A stretch of DNA of 64,000 nt, taken from assembly GCA_011316305.1 (NCBI GenBank), contig SAUG01000056.1, forward strand, positions 1 through 64,000. Direction: 5' to 3'. Positions within the stretch are counted from its first letter, which is position 1. The number at the start of each line of letters is the position of its first letter. The translations under genes and the position numbers were made by a program. The notes under the pieces were generated by a model. The model saw only the letters and a list, made by a program, of their open reading frames with translations. It had not been told where the DNA came from and did not search any database. Positions 49,750 to 61,900 of the stretch are shown here, one piece after another. Source of the DNA: Rusavskia elegans (taxonomy: Eukaryota; Ascomycota; Lecanoromycetes; Teloschistales; Teloschistaceae).

Positions 49750-50374
49750 AGGCTGGCTATTTCGGATCGGATTTCTATCGAATTCTATAATCCGATCCGA
49801 TTTTTTAGTAAATCGAATCGGTTCGATCCGCTAAACGGTCGGATCCGGGTTAAATTCGAAAACCCGATGGAAATCCGTTAATTATTATTTATTATTATAT
49901 ATATTATTAATTATATTATTCATTCTTCGTCATTTTATAAATAAAGTATTTAGATAATATATTTAATTTTACTAGAATTTTTAAAGCTATCGTAGTTAAT
50001 TATATAGATTCTTTTATATAATTAAATATAATATTTATACTAAAATTGTATTTCTATACAAATATTTAATATTTTAGTAAATCGAACTAGATTATATAAT
50101 CCTATTCGAATAGATTGGCCGTTTTGTCGGGTTTCGAACCCGGATCGGAGGAACCGAACCGAGTTTCTAACCGTATTAGAAAGGAAACTAACTTTAACTA
50201 GTAATTTAGACGCGTTAGCCACGTTTATCGCGAAGTCGAGTCGCCACTTTGGACCGAAGTGGCCAGTCTAGATTCGAATTTCGATTCGAGTCGAACTATA
50301 GAATTTTCTAACCCGATTCGGATCGGATCGGATTAGTTAATCCGGATTTAAAATCCGATTCGACGACCAGTTTA
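49750..50374. mobile_element. hAT-type element abutting the previous one
   Basis: Starts taggctggctatttcgg at the base after the 8-bp duplication of 48926..49741 and ends cgacgaccagttta. Flanks tatagaac and aatagaat match at 6 of 8. It contains the 160-bp element 50111..50270. Same subfamily as 22635..23098. Confidence 0.75.
50111..50270. mobile_element. 160-bp hAT-type MITE, least mutated
   Basis: From tagattggccgttttgtcgg to gaagtggccagtcta, with flanks tattcgaa (50103..50110) and gattcgaa (50271..50278). Much higher GC than its host and hardly AT-shifted. It is the shortest member in the window and shares only the outer ends with the longer ones. Confidence 0.8.
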
Positions 50375-50726
50375 AATAGAATTAAAATATATAGAAATTT
50401 TAGCTATTAAATTTAGACTACGAATAGATGATATATAGTCGTAAAAGATAAAAAAAGATAATTTCGATAAAAATATCTACAAATAGTAGAATAGAGCTAA
50501 TTTCAAAATATAAAGTAAATATTATTTAACGCGTGGAATAAAACTATTTTTTATTTTATTTTTATAATATTACCGTACGTTATATCTTCGAAACGTAACA
50601 ATAGAACGTAATAATTCAAAAACGTAATAATTTAAAACCTTTACGGGCATATATAGCCACTACTACTATTTTTTCAAAAAATTTTAAAAAAATTTAATTT
50701 TTAGAATTTTAATCTCTATATTAGAT
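50375..50726. other. AT-rich spacer
   Basis: Degraded DNA between hAT-type elements. Nothing recognised. Confidence 0.5.
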
Positions 50727-51220
50727 TAGATTGGCTATCGGATCGGGTTTCGAACCTAGATTAAAGAAATCGATCCGATTCGAATCGGTTCTAACTTTTT
50801 TAAATACCGATCCGATTCGATTCCGAGTCAAAATCCGAATTCCCGAATTCAATCCGCTGAAACCGCTAAACTCTAGTATAAGAATATAATTCTAGTATAA
50901 AAGTTATATCTATCTATTTTGAAGATTTCTAATTAGATAAAATATATTATCAAAGTATATTACCTTTATCTAAAATTAAAAAATTAATTAATTAATTATA
51001 GTATAATACTATATTAATTATAATATTAACTATATATCGAAGTTTTCGTAAATCGTATCGGATTTTTATTAGTTTTTATTTTATAATCCGATCTGACTTT
51101 CGATTCTAATTTTAGGAACCGATTTATATCGTTTAGCGGATCGGATCGAACCGATTTATTAAAATTCGGATCGGATTTTTAAAAAAACCGATAGAAATCT
51201 GATCCGAAATAGTCAGTCTA
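50727..51220. mobile_element. hAT-type MITE with 8-bp duplication
   Basis: 494 bp, tagattggctatcggatcgg to aatagtcagtcta. Flanks tattagat (50719..50726) and tactagat (51221..51228), one C/T transition. Reference copy for the subfamily whose ends also bound 12708..15658. Confidence 0.85.
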
Positions 51221-52000
51221 TACTAGATAAATTAGATATTAGTTTTAAAAGTTTTTCGAATAATTTTAACGGTTCCGCTGTAAAGTTAGTAAAAAGTTCT
51301 AGTAATAGATTTTTCCAGAAATTTATTAATTTTATACGGGTTTAAAATTATATATAATAAATTCTATACATTTACTTAGTTGTAGTATTATCGTTAAGAA
51401 AATTTAATAAATACTATAATCTATACTTTTGAGAATCCCGTAAGGAGGTCGTAGTAGTAGCTTTATAGGCCTGTAAAGTTCGTAGTAGGTGGTAAATTGT
51501 TGCGCGCTTAAGTTGATGCTACAATATTCATGGTACACGATGTATATGCATCCTGTGTCATCCGTGTGGCGAAGTTGCAGCAGCCATTCAGTCCCAAAGC
51601 GGGGAATCGGACATCCATACCGCTCCACCATGGCCATCGTATGGAGTGTTTTATGACGGAAGTTGCTCGACGTAAGACTAGAGGTCTCGGATATCCTCAC
51701 ATCAATCTAGACTGGAGAATAAACTGTAGATGCAAATCCGTTTCAGGCCTCGATGGCGCCATGCAGTGGCCATATGACAGTCAGCCCTTCTGATCCGAGG
51801 ACATTTTGCGCAAAATTTTCATCGTTGGAAATTGGCATTATATCTGACTTATATATCATGTGTGCCTTGTGTCTTTCATATGATCGTCATTCTCCTGCTT
51901 CCTCTATCCACTTACCTTATTTATTTTGCCTCTCCTGCGTCTACTGCTCTCATACCTGATATTGCAGGCGACGAAGAATCAATCATTAGCCAATATCTGA
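51221..52000. other. Border of gene island upstream of the F-box-like gene
   Basis: AT-rich to about 51430, then normal composition. Several short overlapping frames (for example 51404..51700 minus and 51530..51793 plus) but no recognisable protein. The 3' half is probably promoter and 5' UTR of the next gene. Confidence 0.5.
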
Positions 52001-53264
52001 ATGGTATCTCTGGCTACCAGTAATCGATTTGAAGACATTCTACTGGACGTACCGAGAACCATGGAGGGGTGTACTGAGACGATCAATCGGCGAGAGCTGT
52101 ACGAGTTTCTTGTCATACCCGAGATCATCAGCATCGACTGACGCCTTCCCATTCGAAAAACTCCCACCAGAAATTCAGCTCATGATCTTACGATTTGCGA
52201 TGCCTGAGGATGGTCTTTTCAACGACAGATGCACTCTCCTCCACGATCGCTCCACTTGGCAGCCAATGCATGTCCCCAGGATAGAAGGTGCTATCCGCAA
52301 GGGGAATATTGGAATCCCTACCAGCCTCTTCATAACCAGCAGATGCATCTCCAGTTGTGCCCTTGAATATTTTCGGAAAAGCTTTCTTGTAAAAATCGAC
52401 ATCGAGCCTCATTTACCCCAAAGGTACTTTGTCAGGCGTACGCCGATCTTTGAAAAGACGTCTGCGGATTTCGCCTCCTGTCTCAAGACTATGCGACGAT
52501 TTCGCACCAATGTTGCGCTTCGAGACAAATGGTACCTCTGGGTCCTCATTGGGGACGATTACCCAGCAAGCACTCAATATCTCGACGCCAAAGTAATTCT
52601 TCGTGAATTGTGCAGTCTCCTGCATGCAAACACTGATATTCTCCAACTGACCATATCTGTATCGTGTCTTTGCACTCTCGGGAAAGCTAAGCACGTCTTA
52701 TCAAGAGCGCTGGACTATCTTTCACCTTTGCGACGCCTCCGTCTCGCCAAAGACATCACATACATACCTGAAGTCGAATTCGAGAAGGTGGTATGCCACC
52801 GGAGCAAATGTCAAGAATTCGCTCGTTGTCTGGAAACCTTGATGCACTATCTGAGCTATCAAGAATTGGGCCGTCGAGACGGAATTTTCAAGAGGATAGA
52901 AGCCAGATTCCTCACCGGGGGAATTACCAGGTGGATTGCACCCAAGATCCGTCAAAGCATGCTAGAGAATCTCCGACGCCATCTTTACGAGGGCGATGAT
53001 GAGTTTCCCGCTTTGGTACTCTTGACTGAATCAAAACTCGAAGGTGAATGCCAGAAGATACGAGAGGTTCTTCTGACGAGATACCCCAATATTAAAAACC
53101 AAAAGATCTCTCAGATTATGGACTGGCCTTCGCAGACTGGCTGGAAAGCACTGCTTGAAGCCTCAGGTGGACATGATGAAGAGTGGGCATTAGTGACAAA
53201 AAGACTACTACGATACCTAGTAGGACAATCTACCGTATTCCAACATAATGGACCCACAATGTGA
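52001..53264 (+). CDS. F-box-like fungal protein of unknown function
   Basis: Preferred model of 400 residues: exon 52001..52070 from ATG, a 61-nt intron 52071..52131 (GTACTG..TCAG), and exon 52132..53264. It gives MVSLATSNRFEDILLD followed by the F-box/2EXR-like start FPFEKLPPEIQLMILRFAM. The long frame is open further upstream without any ATG, the first in-frame ATG being at 52182 inside the motif, so a spliced N-terminal exon is needed. The donor is not ideal. The rest is hydrophilic with scattered Cys and Trp, and carries ITSRCISSCALEYFRKSF, the helix common in this group of Dothideomycete/Leotiomycete orphan families. Such proteins may be substrate adaptors of SCF ubiquitin ligases, but no C-terminal repeat domain is recognisable. 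The gene stands alone in a 2-kb island between repeat blocks and shows no AT shift. Confidence 0.65.
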
Positions 53265-54424
53265 CAAGAAGGAAATCTACGGTGGGTGACAATAAGGGCC
53301 GAATATGACTTGGCAACAATGATTTGCGGTTCGCTTTTTCTGCTGCCTAAAATCTTACGCAGTATCTGATTATAGAGTCGGCGAATAACGATCCAGCCTT
53401 TAGATACTTTTTACGCTGAGATATAATATCGGTATAATCCGAAAGCTATAGCTAATATATAATAAATTATAGATATAGATAAATAAAATAAGACGTACTA
53501 GTTCTATAGTATTTTATCTCGAGTAAAGTAGTCGAATCGATACTATAACTATTTTATTAATATAATTTAGATTTTCTTTTTTCGTTATAGTTCTTTTAAT
53601 TTATTATATAATACGGTAAAGATTTAATAGTAAGTATATATAAATAAAATATAAATTATTTATAATATATTTTATTTTTTTAATAAATTTCTAGTTTCTA
53701 CTTTTAATTATATTAGCGATAGTACTACCGTTCGATAAATATTTTAAAATTCTAAAAAGAAAAATTAATTATAGATTTAAAAAGATTAATAGTATTAATA
53801 TATTAAAAGCGAAATCTTTAACTATAAACTAATTTAGTATTCTATTTTATAATTTCTACTATAAATAGAATTTAAATCTACTATAGATTATATTATATAC
53901 TATAATACCGTAGTATTTATAAATTCAAATAGCTAGAACCGACGTATAAAAAGATATAATACTAATTAGAATAATACTTTAGATAAAAATAAAAGAAATA
54001 TTTTTAATCCGGAAGCCTATCTAATATTAAAAAAGAAGAAAACAAATTAGAACGGTATATATAGTAAATATAAAAAAGATATACGTAAAAATACTATTAA
54101 TAAAAATCTAGGAAACCGCGGGTCTATCTAGAATAACTCTAGGCTTATAGAAAGTTGAAAAGATATTTATAGTTTTAAAATTAAAAAATCGTTCGGTTTA
54201 AAAATTAGTATAAAAAAGAATCTAAATCCGAAGATTAGCTAGAACGGTAAACTATAACTATTATATAATGATAAATAGGAATTTAACGCGAGAGATAATA
54301 ATAAGAAAAGTAATAGCGGAATACCGATATTATTAGTAGTTAAAGGAGCCTATATAAACTACATATAATAAAAGATTTACTAATAGGTCTCTACTTCTAT
54401 ATCTAATAGTATAAATTAATTATC
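53265..54424. other. Gene flank, then AT-rich unassigned repeat
   Basis: Normal composition to about 53400, then degraded. 53400..54424 and 55416..56806 lie either side of an R insertion and were once continuous. No protein motif or terminal repeat could be read. Confidence 0.45.
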
Positions 54425-55402
54425 CCCCCTGGGGGGCTCCTGTCTGGGGTTATATTGAGTTTTTATATATACTTGTATGTTTTATCAACGTTATATACGG
54501 CAACGATTGTTGTATTTTACGTATAAAGAAATTTTTATAGCTAAAGGTGTATAGTTCGTCAGGTAAGATTTACAGCGCAGTCAATTACTTCTATTTAACT
54601 ATTTCCTTCTTTATTCGCGATCACGAATCCTCTACTATATTTAAATACCAGATATCCAGTCCTTCCTCGACGTTATATATAATTATCAGCTTCTAATATT
54701 TCCGCTATATCTACCTGCTATACTGCGAAGTAATTATCTACGTCCGTCGCCTCGGCTATACTTATCGTATAACCCGTACCTAAACGCTCCGCTAAGCTAT
54801 TAAGGTACTCTTTAGCCCGCGTAGCTTTAAGAGGGTCGCTAGCTATAGGGTCGCCTGCTAGCACGCTAGCTACTATAGCTAGAAGCTTTACCCGGTCGAT
54901 TAGGCTAAAGGGAGGTAGGGAGGTCGGATAGCGCGTTTTAAGGGCGGTAAAGAGGCTATTTTTATCGAAGTTAAAATAGGTTACTCTGGCTATAATAAGG
55001 TAGTCGACGACCGCGCGGGTAGATATATTTATTATAGATATAGGAAGGTACTACCGTCTGGTTTAACTTACAACTATAGCTATTACGGGAGTATATACGT
55101 ACGTAAAGGGTTTTAGTAAGTCGTAGTACTTACGAGGGGCTTATATTACTGGTAAAAGAAAAAGAAGCAGCGGTAACTGCGAGGTATATTTATCTATAAA
55201 AATTCGATATTAAGTTATCGGTAGAAGAATACGTTATATTACTAAGTAAATTTGAATTGAAATTCTATAGAACCGTTATTTACGTTAACTGAACTGGGGT
55301 ACAAGTTCTACTACCGTGTATTCAATGCTGATATACCAACGCTTGATTTGCTCACCGAACCACTGGTTCACCGGGCACCAAAACCAAAACAAATTAACTA
55401 AA
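54425..55402 (-). mobile_element. R retroposon copy 8, best preserved
   Basis: 978 bp in reverse orientation, flanked by a perfect 13-bp duplication, taaattaattatc, at 54412..54424 and 55403..55415. Read on the minus strand it starts atttagttaatttgttttgg, continues ggtgcccggtgaaccagtgg and ends gacaggagccccccagggg. It keeps far more GC than its surroundings. The central frame 55050..54673 is open for 110 codons, then has one TAG (54718..54720, perhaps a mutated CAG) before the stop at 54673. No reverse transcriptase, LTR or poly(A) tail is present. Confidence 0.9.
54673..55050 (-). pseudogene. R-family small protein with one internal stop
   Basis: About 125 codons including one in-frame TAG at 54718..54720. 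A further TAG at 55051..55053 precedes the frame. Legible segments: TRAVVDYLIIARVTYF, KTRYPTSLPPFSLIDRVKLL, RAKEYLNSLAERLGTGY and SIAEATDVDNYFAV. They match copy 7 in the order of the Pro-rich, DR(V/I)K and EYLxxLAxRL blocks. The other copies show the same blocks in more damaged form. No known domain recognised. Confidence 0.6.
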
Positions 55403-55415
55403 TAAATTAATTATC

Positions 55416-56814
55416 TTTACTAGCTAGAATTTGAAAAAGTTATATTAACTATTTACGATAATAAAATAAAAGATAGATTTCCTTTTCCTATATTTTAAAT
55501 AAATTGAATTTTTATAGTAAAAAATCTATACCGATTACTAGATAAAAAATCAATATTACTTATCTATAATAGTAGATTAAAAAATAGATCGCCGTTCTAT
55601 TACTAATAATCTATCTAGATAGTTTCGAAACTAATAGCTAGCTTTCGAACTATAATAACTATTTAAAGCAACGAACTAGACGATAGATTTTAGCTCGTTT
55701 TATATCGTTATTCTACTCGAGCGATAGCAAGTTTACTAGAAAGGATAAAGATAGCGGAAAACCGATATTATTTATAAAAAGAATATAAAAAACTAATATT
55801 AAAAAAAAGAAAAAATAAAATCTTTTTATATTATATACTAGTAAAGAAAGTGGTTAAACGTCTCTATAATAAAAGAAAGTAGATGGAATTATTTATAAAA
55901 TAGCAGCTAAATTATTATAGAATTAGACTATAATAACGAAAGATTAAAAAAATATTTTTTATAGTATTATATTTTTTCTCTTATCTTCGAATTATATAAT
56001 CGAATAACTTCTCGATACTACTTCGTATCTAGCTATTATTTAATCGCTATATCGAATAAATCGTCGTAAAGAGAAAGTTTGATTATATAATAAAAGTTTT
56101 TCCTTTAAATAAACTAAAATTAAAAGATTCCGATAAATCTTCTATATTTATAGCCTGGGTTCTATAATAGGAGGAGATTTATAGAATAAATAAACCGTAG
56201 ATACCGAGTCTATAATCTACAAGCCGATACGAAATTTACAGTACGGTCGCCTTTTATTAACTTTGGCGCGTTTCAGTCTTAATAATAAATAATCGAAAGT
56301 ATTTTCTTTTATATTTGTAACTATAGTAAAATTATAAACAGAATAGACGAATTTAAAATTTAGTATGGATACTAGAATATAATATTAGTATAGTATATTC
56401 TACTCCAATTCCTCGCGTTTATCTAAATTATTAAAGTTTTAGTTATATAATATAGATCGAGTATCGAATAAAGAACGAGTTAAATAATAGTAGAAATATT
56501 TATTATATATCGGCTAGTATAGTAAAATAGACGGAAATCTAATTCGTATACTTTAAAAAATAGATTTATATATTATTTCGGTAGGTAATATATTATAGCA
56601 GCTTTATAATTGAAATACGTACGGCGTTTTACTTCCGATAGAAAATATAATATTAAATTGTAAATTTCAACGTAGAAGCGAGAATTTATATAAAAATAAA
56701 CAAATATTATATATTCAATATTCTAAAAAATTAAATAAAAGAAAATCTATAAATTACTAAATAGTACGCGAAATCAATAAACGTTTAAATTAAATAGATA
56801 AAACTAGCTATAAT
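55416..56814. other. AT-rich unassigned repeat
   Basis: Continuation of the degraded sequence interrupted by R copy 8. No motif recognised. Confidence 0.45.
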
Positions 56815-57185
56815 TAGACCGGCCGATTCGGGTCGGATTTCCGTCAAATTGTCGGATACCCGATCCGATTTTAGTAATCCGATCCGGACCCGACCCGATT
56901 ATATAATATATTTAATATATTATGATTTTAATTATTTAATAAAAGTAATATATCTAGATAATATATTTAGGTTTACTACAGATTCTCTAGTTAGCGTAAT
57001 TAAATAATTAGAGTTTTTTTAGTAAATTCGTATAAAAGTTATACTAGCTTTATATTTTTATACTAGAGTTTAACGCTAAAATCTAGTTTTAGCAGGTCGA
57101 ATCGGGTTATCATTTAATCTGACCCGATTCGAGTCGGATCGGATTGGCTAACCCGGGTTCGAAACCCGATCCGACGGTCAATCTA
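56815..57185. mobile_element. hAT-type MITE with perfect 8-bp duplication
   Basis: 371 bp, tagaccggccgattcggg to cgacggtcaatcta, flanked by gctataat at 56807..56814 and 57186..57193. Reverse-oriented relative of 35805..36153. Confidence 0.88.
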
Positions 57186-57193
57186 GCTATAAT

Positions 57194-57635
57194 AGAAAAT
57201 ATACGTAATTTCGGAAATCGTTTTCTATCGCGTATCCCGGAATTATCTTTTTTTCATCTCTAAATATCATATTTATACAGATTTGCAAAATGGATTTTGA
57301 TATAAAAGTAAAAGTATATATAAATTAAACAACCAAAATACTATATTGGTGATTTTCAATCGTCCGTACCAATAATTTAGCATGGAATCTTGCTATCCGT
57401 ACAAATATTCCAGCCTGCGCGTATAAATATTTACGTTAAATCAACTAGTTAAAAAGTACGGACTTTCGACTATTTTTAAAACGGGAACCAACTTTAGTAT
57501 ATTCTATTAAAATTTAAAATCTTTATTATTTTCTTTTTTCAATCTATACGACTAGTTTTAAATTAAAGTAAAAAATAGCTTTCTATTTTATCGATATTTA
57601 TATTTACTTCTATTAACGAAATATTCCGAAGAAAT
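57194..57635. other. Moderately AT-rich spacer
   Basis: Partly preserved DNA (about 57330..57490). No open frame or repeat partner found. Confidence 0.45.
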
Positions 57636-58043
57636 TGTAACGTCCCTGTATATCAGAAAGCGTTACGTTCGAACCTAGCTACAGCCGTAGACGTAGTCCG
57701 AACTACTAAATAGTAAAAGAGTCCTAGTCTAGATTATTATAACTAATCCTATGTAGCTATAAAGGTACGGTTATAATATTATATATCTTTATTATAGAAA
57801 TAATTAAAAAGAAAATAACCAAAGATATTTAATAATTATATTAACGACTAATAAAAAAAGCTATTTAATACAAATAGAAAACGATATATATAATAAAAGT
57901 AGCCGATAGTATCGATATATAACTATCTACTAAAAGTTTCTATTAGATGAATCCGCTATAGCGGCTATAGACGGCTATAGATAATTAGTTTCGTTTAACT
58001 AGCTAATTTTTTAAAATACTTCTATAGAATAATAGATATGATA
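57636..58043. repeat. LTR of family A, second copy
   Basis: Homologous along its length to the solo LTR 2129..2537 (shared tgtaacgtccctgtatatca and cagccgtagacgtagtccg). No matching 5-bp flanks found and no internal domain adjacent, so it may be one end of a lost or rearranged element. Confidence 0.65.
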
Positions 58044-58219
58044 TAGTCTTTTCTATATTACATTTTATCTAGTATAGTATCTTTCTATAGGGTATAAAAA
58101 GATTTTAATCTACTTTTTTTTTTCCTCTATATTTTTATTATACGTTTTTAAAAAGAAAATCGATTAAAGTCTTTTTATTATATTTAATTAAAGGATTTTA
58201 TTATACCTTTTTCTTTCTT

Positions 58220-58518
58220 TCTAGAAAGTTTCTATTTGCGATTATATTGAGTATATATATATATATTCCATTTACGTAAATTACGGCAACGATTGTTATA
58301 TTTTACGTATAAAGAAATTTTTATAGCTAAAGTTCGTTAGGCAAGGTTTACAGCGCAGTTAATTACTTTTATTTAACTATTTCCTTTTTTATTCGATTAC
58401 GAATCCTCTATTATATAAATACAACTCCGTTACTCGTAGTCTTCGATCCAGTTTAAATACTAAATATTTCTTCCTCGACGTTATATATAACTATCAGCTT
58501 CTAATATTTCCGCTATAT
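58220..58518 (-). mobile_element. R retroposon copy 9, cut by Gypsy-2
   Basis: 3' third of an R element in reverse orientation (landmarks aggtttacagcgcagttaat and cgacgttatatataactatc). It stops abruptly at tttccgctata, where other copies continue with tctacctgc. The rest presumably lies beyond Gypsy-2, outside the window. Confidence 0.75.
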
Positions 58519-58918
58519 TATTATAACTCTGGGCTGAACCCTGTGCCAAATCCAGTATTCAGTAATAAATCCTTTAATATATACTAAACACTTAGAAGCT
58601 GCTTAGTAATCAACGTTATTCAACAGTACTATTTACTAATTACTACTAAATAAAGTATTTAGCTTTTTAGTTATATTTAGTATACTATTTATATTAATTA
58701 TATTAATTATAAAAGATCTTATTATTTATATAGACCTCGAACTCGATATCTTTATAGCTCGTATTAAATTTATTAGTTATCGCTATATACTATTATAGTA
58801 ACTGGATTAATTTATTCTTATATTAACTAAAATAAATACCTATTATATCTCCGTTTATAGATATATTAATAGGTTTAACAAAATTTTAGAGATACTAGAT
58901 CTCTAGATAATTTAATAA
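58519..58918 (+). repeat. Gypsy-2 5' LTR
   Basis: About 400 bp starting tattataactctgggc. Related to the Gypsy-1 LTRs at both ends (right part gatatattaatagg..), but without the multi-copy 42-bp tandem array. Followed by the shared segment aatacctttaggatatct. The right boundary is accurate to a few bases. Confidence 0.7.
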
Positions 58919-61900
58919 TATATTAAATACCTTTAGGATATCTATTTTAAATTAATATTAAATTTTTACTTTAAATAATTTTAGCTCTATAGTAAAATAG
59001 TCCGAATCTAAAGGAAAGAAAATCTAGATAAAAAATAATAGTAGTAATAAAGAAGTTAGTACTTCTACTACTAGTTATCGACTTTATAATATTAAAGTTA
59101 ATAAATCCGATAAATACTATAGAAACTATAATAAACTAGAAGACTAGTTTATATAATTAAATATATACTTTATATTCTATTCTATATTCGAAAAAAAGAA
59201 AATCCTTTTTATTATATTCTATCTATAAGGACGAGTCTAGTATTAAATAAAACCTTTCTTTTAATAATATATAGACGAGAACGAAAATAATAACCGTATT
59301 TTTAAATAGTTTATAAAGTTTAAAAAAGCTATTTATAAGATTTTTAGAATTTCGAACGAAATTTAAACTATTAAATACTTTATTTAATACTTTTAGTAGA
59401 AGAACGCAGTATCCGACTACGCCGTATAATTTAAAAAATAGGTACTACTAACGGAATAGAACGACGACGTCCTACATATAATATTTAAATTAAAATTTAA
59501 AAAGTAATAAAAAAAAAATTTATATATAATAGTCGAGTATATAATAAATTAGATAATCTAATTAAAATATCTATCGACTTTAATAATAAACTATATAAAA
59601 GAGATATAGAGAAACGCTATAATAATAGACTATAAAATAATACGGAACGTTATTTAGAATAGTCGTATAAAAAATAATACCTAAATAAAAAATAGTTCGG
59701 AGATAGCTACTATAGACCTATACTAATAGAACTAGATTCTATATAATAGCGATATAAAGAAAAGACCTCTAGAAGTAGTAAAGAGAATAAAAATACTAAA
59801 ATATACTATAATTATAGTAAATTAAACTATTTGACGTAAGAGTATCGATTAAATAAGATATAACGACGATAGCTTAATACTACGCTAAGGAAAGATCTTA
59901 AAAACTAGTAAAAAATAATATTAAAAAACGATAATAGTAGTTTTAAACCCTAGAAAACTAGTTTAGATAAAGAATTTATATTTATAGATATTAATAAAAT
60001 ACTCTAGAAAGCTATAATAAATAATACTTCGCTATAAATATTAACGAAATTTACTAGAAGGAAAGCTACTTCTAGACAGGTATCTATAATAGAAAATATT
60101 CAATAAATAAAACTAAAAATTCTTTATTATAAAATAATATACAATCCTAAATTAATAAAAAAAAGGATTTATAATAATCTATAAAGAATTTAAGATCGTT
60201 TATAAAATATATATTAATAATAAATACCTATAGAATTACTAGTAGGACTAAAAAGTAAATAATATCGATAATATATTAGAAAAAGAACTAGGAAGTAATA
60301 TTTCTAAAAATAAAATTATTTCTAAACCGATATTATAATAAAAAATATAATAATAGAAAACTAATATATATTACTTAATTAGACCGTTTACTATAATAAT
60401 AACTACGGAATCTACGAATCGGAAAAAAAAAGCCGGGTAATATCTATTAGAACTACGCTAACGCGTTCTAGTAATACCTATTAAAGTCGGAAATTATAAT
60501 ATTTATAATTATTATAGATATATTATATATAGTAAATACGAATACTTGAAAAAATAGTAAAACAAAAATAGAACTTTTAATTAGAAATTCTATAGATATA
60601 TTTTATAAACCGATTATAAAAATAAAAAATATAAGAATATAAATAATAATTCGGAAAAAGACAAAATCTTATAATAATAGATATACTATAAATATATAAT
60701 TTTATAATCCGGAAAAAATAATTAAATTTAGCTAGCTATATATATATATATTTAAAATTAAATTAATTATCGAAACTAGTAATAGACTATAAAAGGTTAA
60801 AGTATTTATCGATTTAAATATAACCGAAAATTTTATATTAGAGGTTTTAATTAAAATAAAAAGATCTATATAATTAAATAGTTATCGAAAGAAATAAAAT
60901 ACTAAATAAAGACGAAAAGATTATAGAAAAAACGTTACCGCTTTAAATAATAATTAACTAGTACTAGGAAGAATTTTAATTCGATATTATTCGGATAGCT
61001 AGCTACAAAATCGTATTTAGAATTCTTTAATTAAAGGATTATAATCTAGTAATAAACTAGGAAAAAGGAATACTTAGCTTTAAACGATATTTCTATATAG
61101 AGAATATCTAGTCTATACCGAGATAGCGTTTTAAAATAGATAAAAAATAGAATATAAAACGCGAATTTATAACTTCGAAAAAAGATAACTAAAAACTACT
61201 TAGGTCCGATTTATTAGATACCGGTAGAGGTTAGTTGGATTATTAAAATAAAAGTAAAAAGAAAAATTACGAACCTTTTAAAAATCCTATACTATCTAAA
61301 AAAAATTAATAGAATACCTATTAGAAAGGATTCTAGATAAATATAAAAAGGTAACTACAAAAGTACTATTTAAATATTAATTATAGAATTATAAAATTAG
61401 ATTTAAACTAGGTAAATAATCTATATTTAGACCTATTTATCTATTATCTATAATAAAGCTCGAAATATTCTATAAATACCTGGACGAAAATATAAAAAAG
61501 GAATTTATAAAGAAATTTTAATTACTAATAGAATACTCGATTCTTTTTATATCTAAAAAGAACGGAATATTCCGTTTATATATTAATTACCGGAAGCTAA
61601 ATAATATTATTATTAAAAATAGATATCTACTACTAAATATTAGTAAACTTTAGAATAGACTTTCTAGAATATAATATTTTATAAAATTCGACTTTTAAAA
61701 AATATATAATCTTATATAAATAAAAGCCGAAAAAAAATAAAAATAGCTTTTTATATATAATACGGTTACTATAAATATATAATTATAATATTTAGATTTA
61801 TAAATATTCCGGTAATCTATTAGAATATAATTAATAATATATTTAGAAATATCTAGATATATTCGTTATTACCTACCTTAATAATATTCTAGTTTTTTCT

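Noticed and set aside
54425..55402. R elements as solo LTRs
   Set aside because: Target duplications are 10-14 bp rather than 4-6 bp, ends are not TG..CA, and the copies carry a central ORF.
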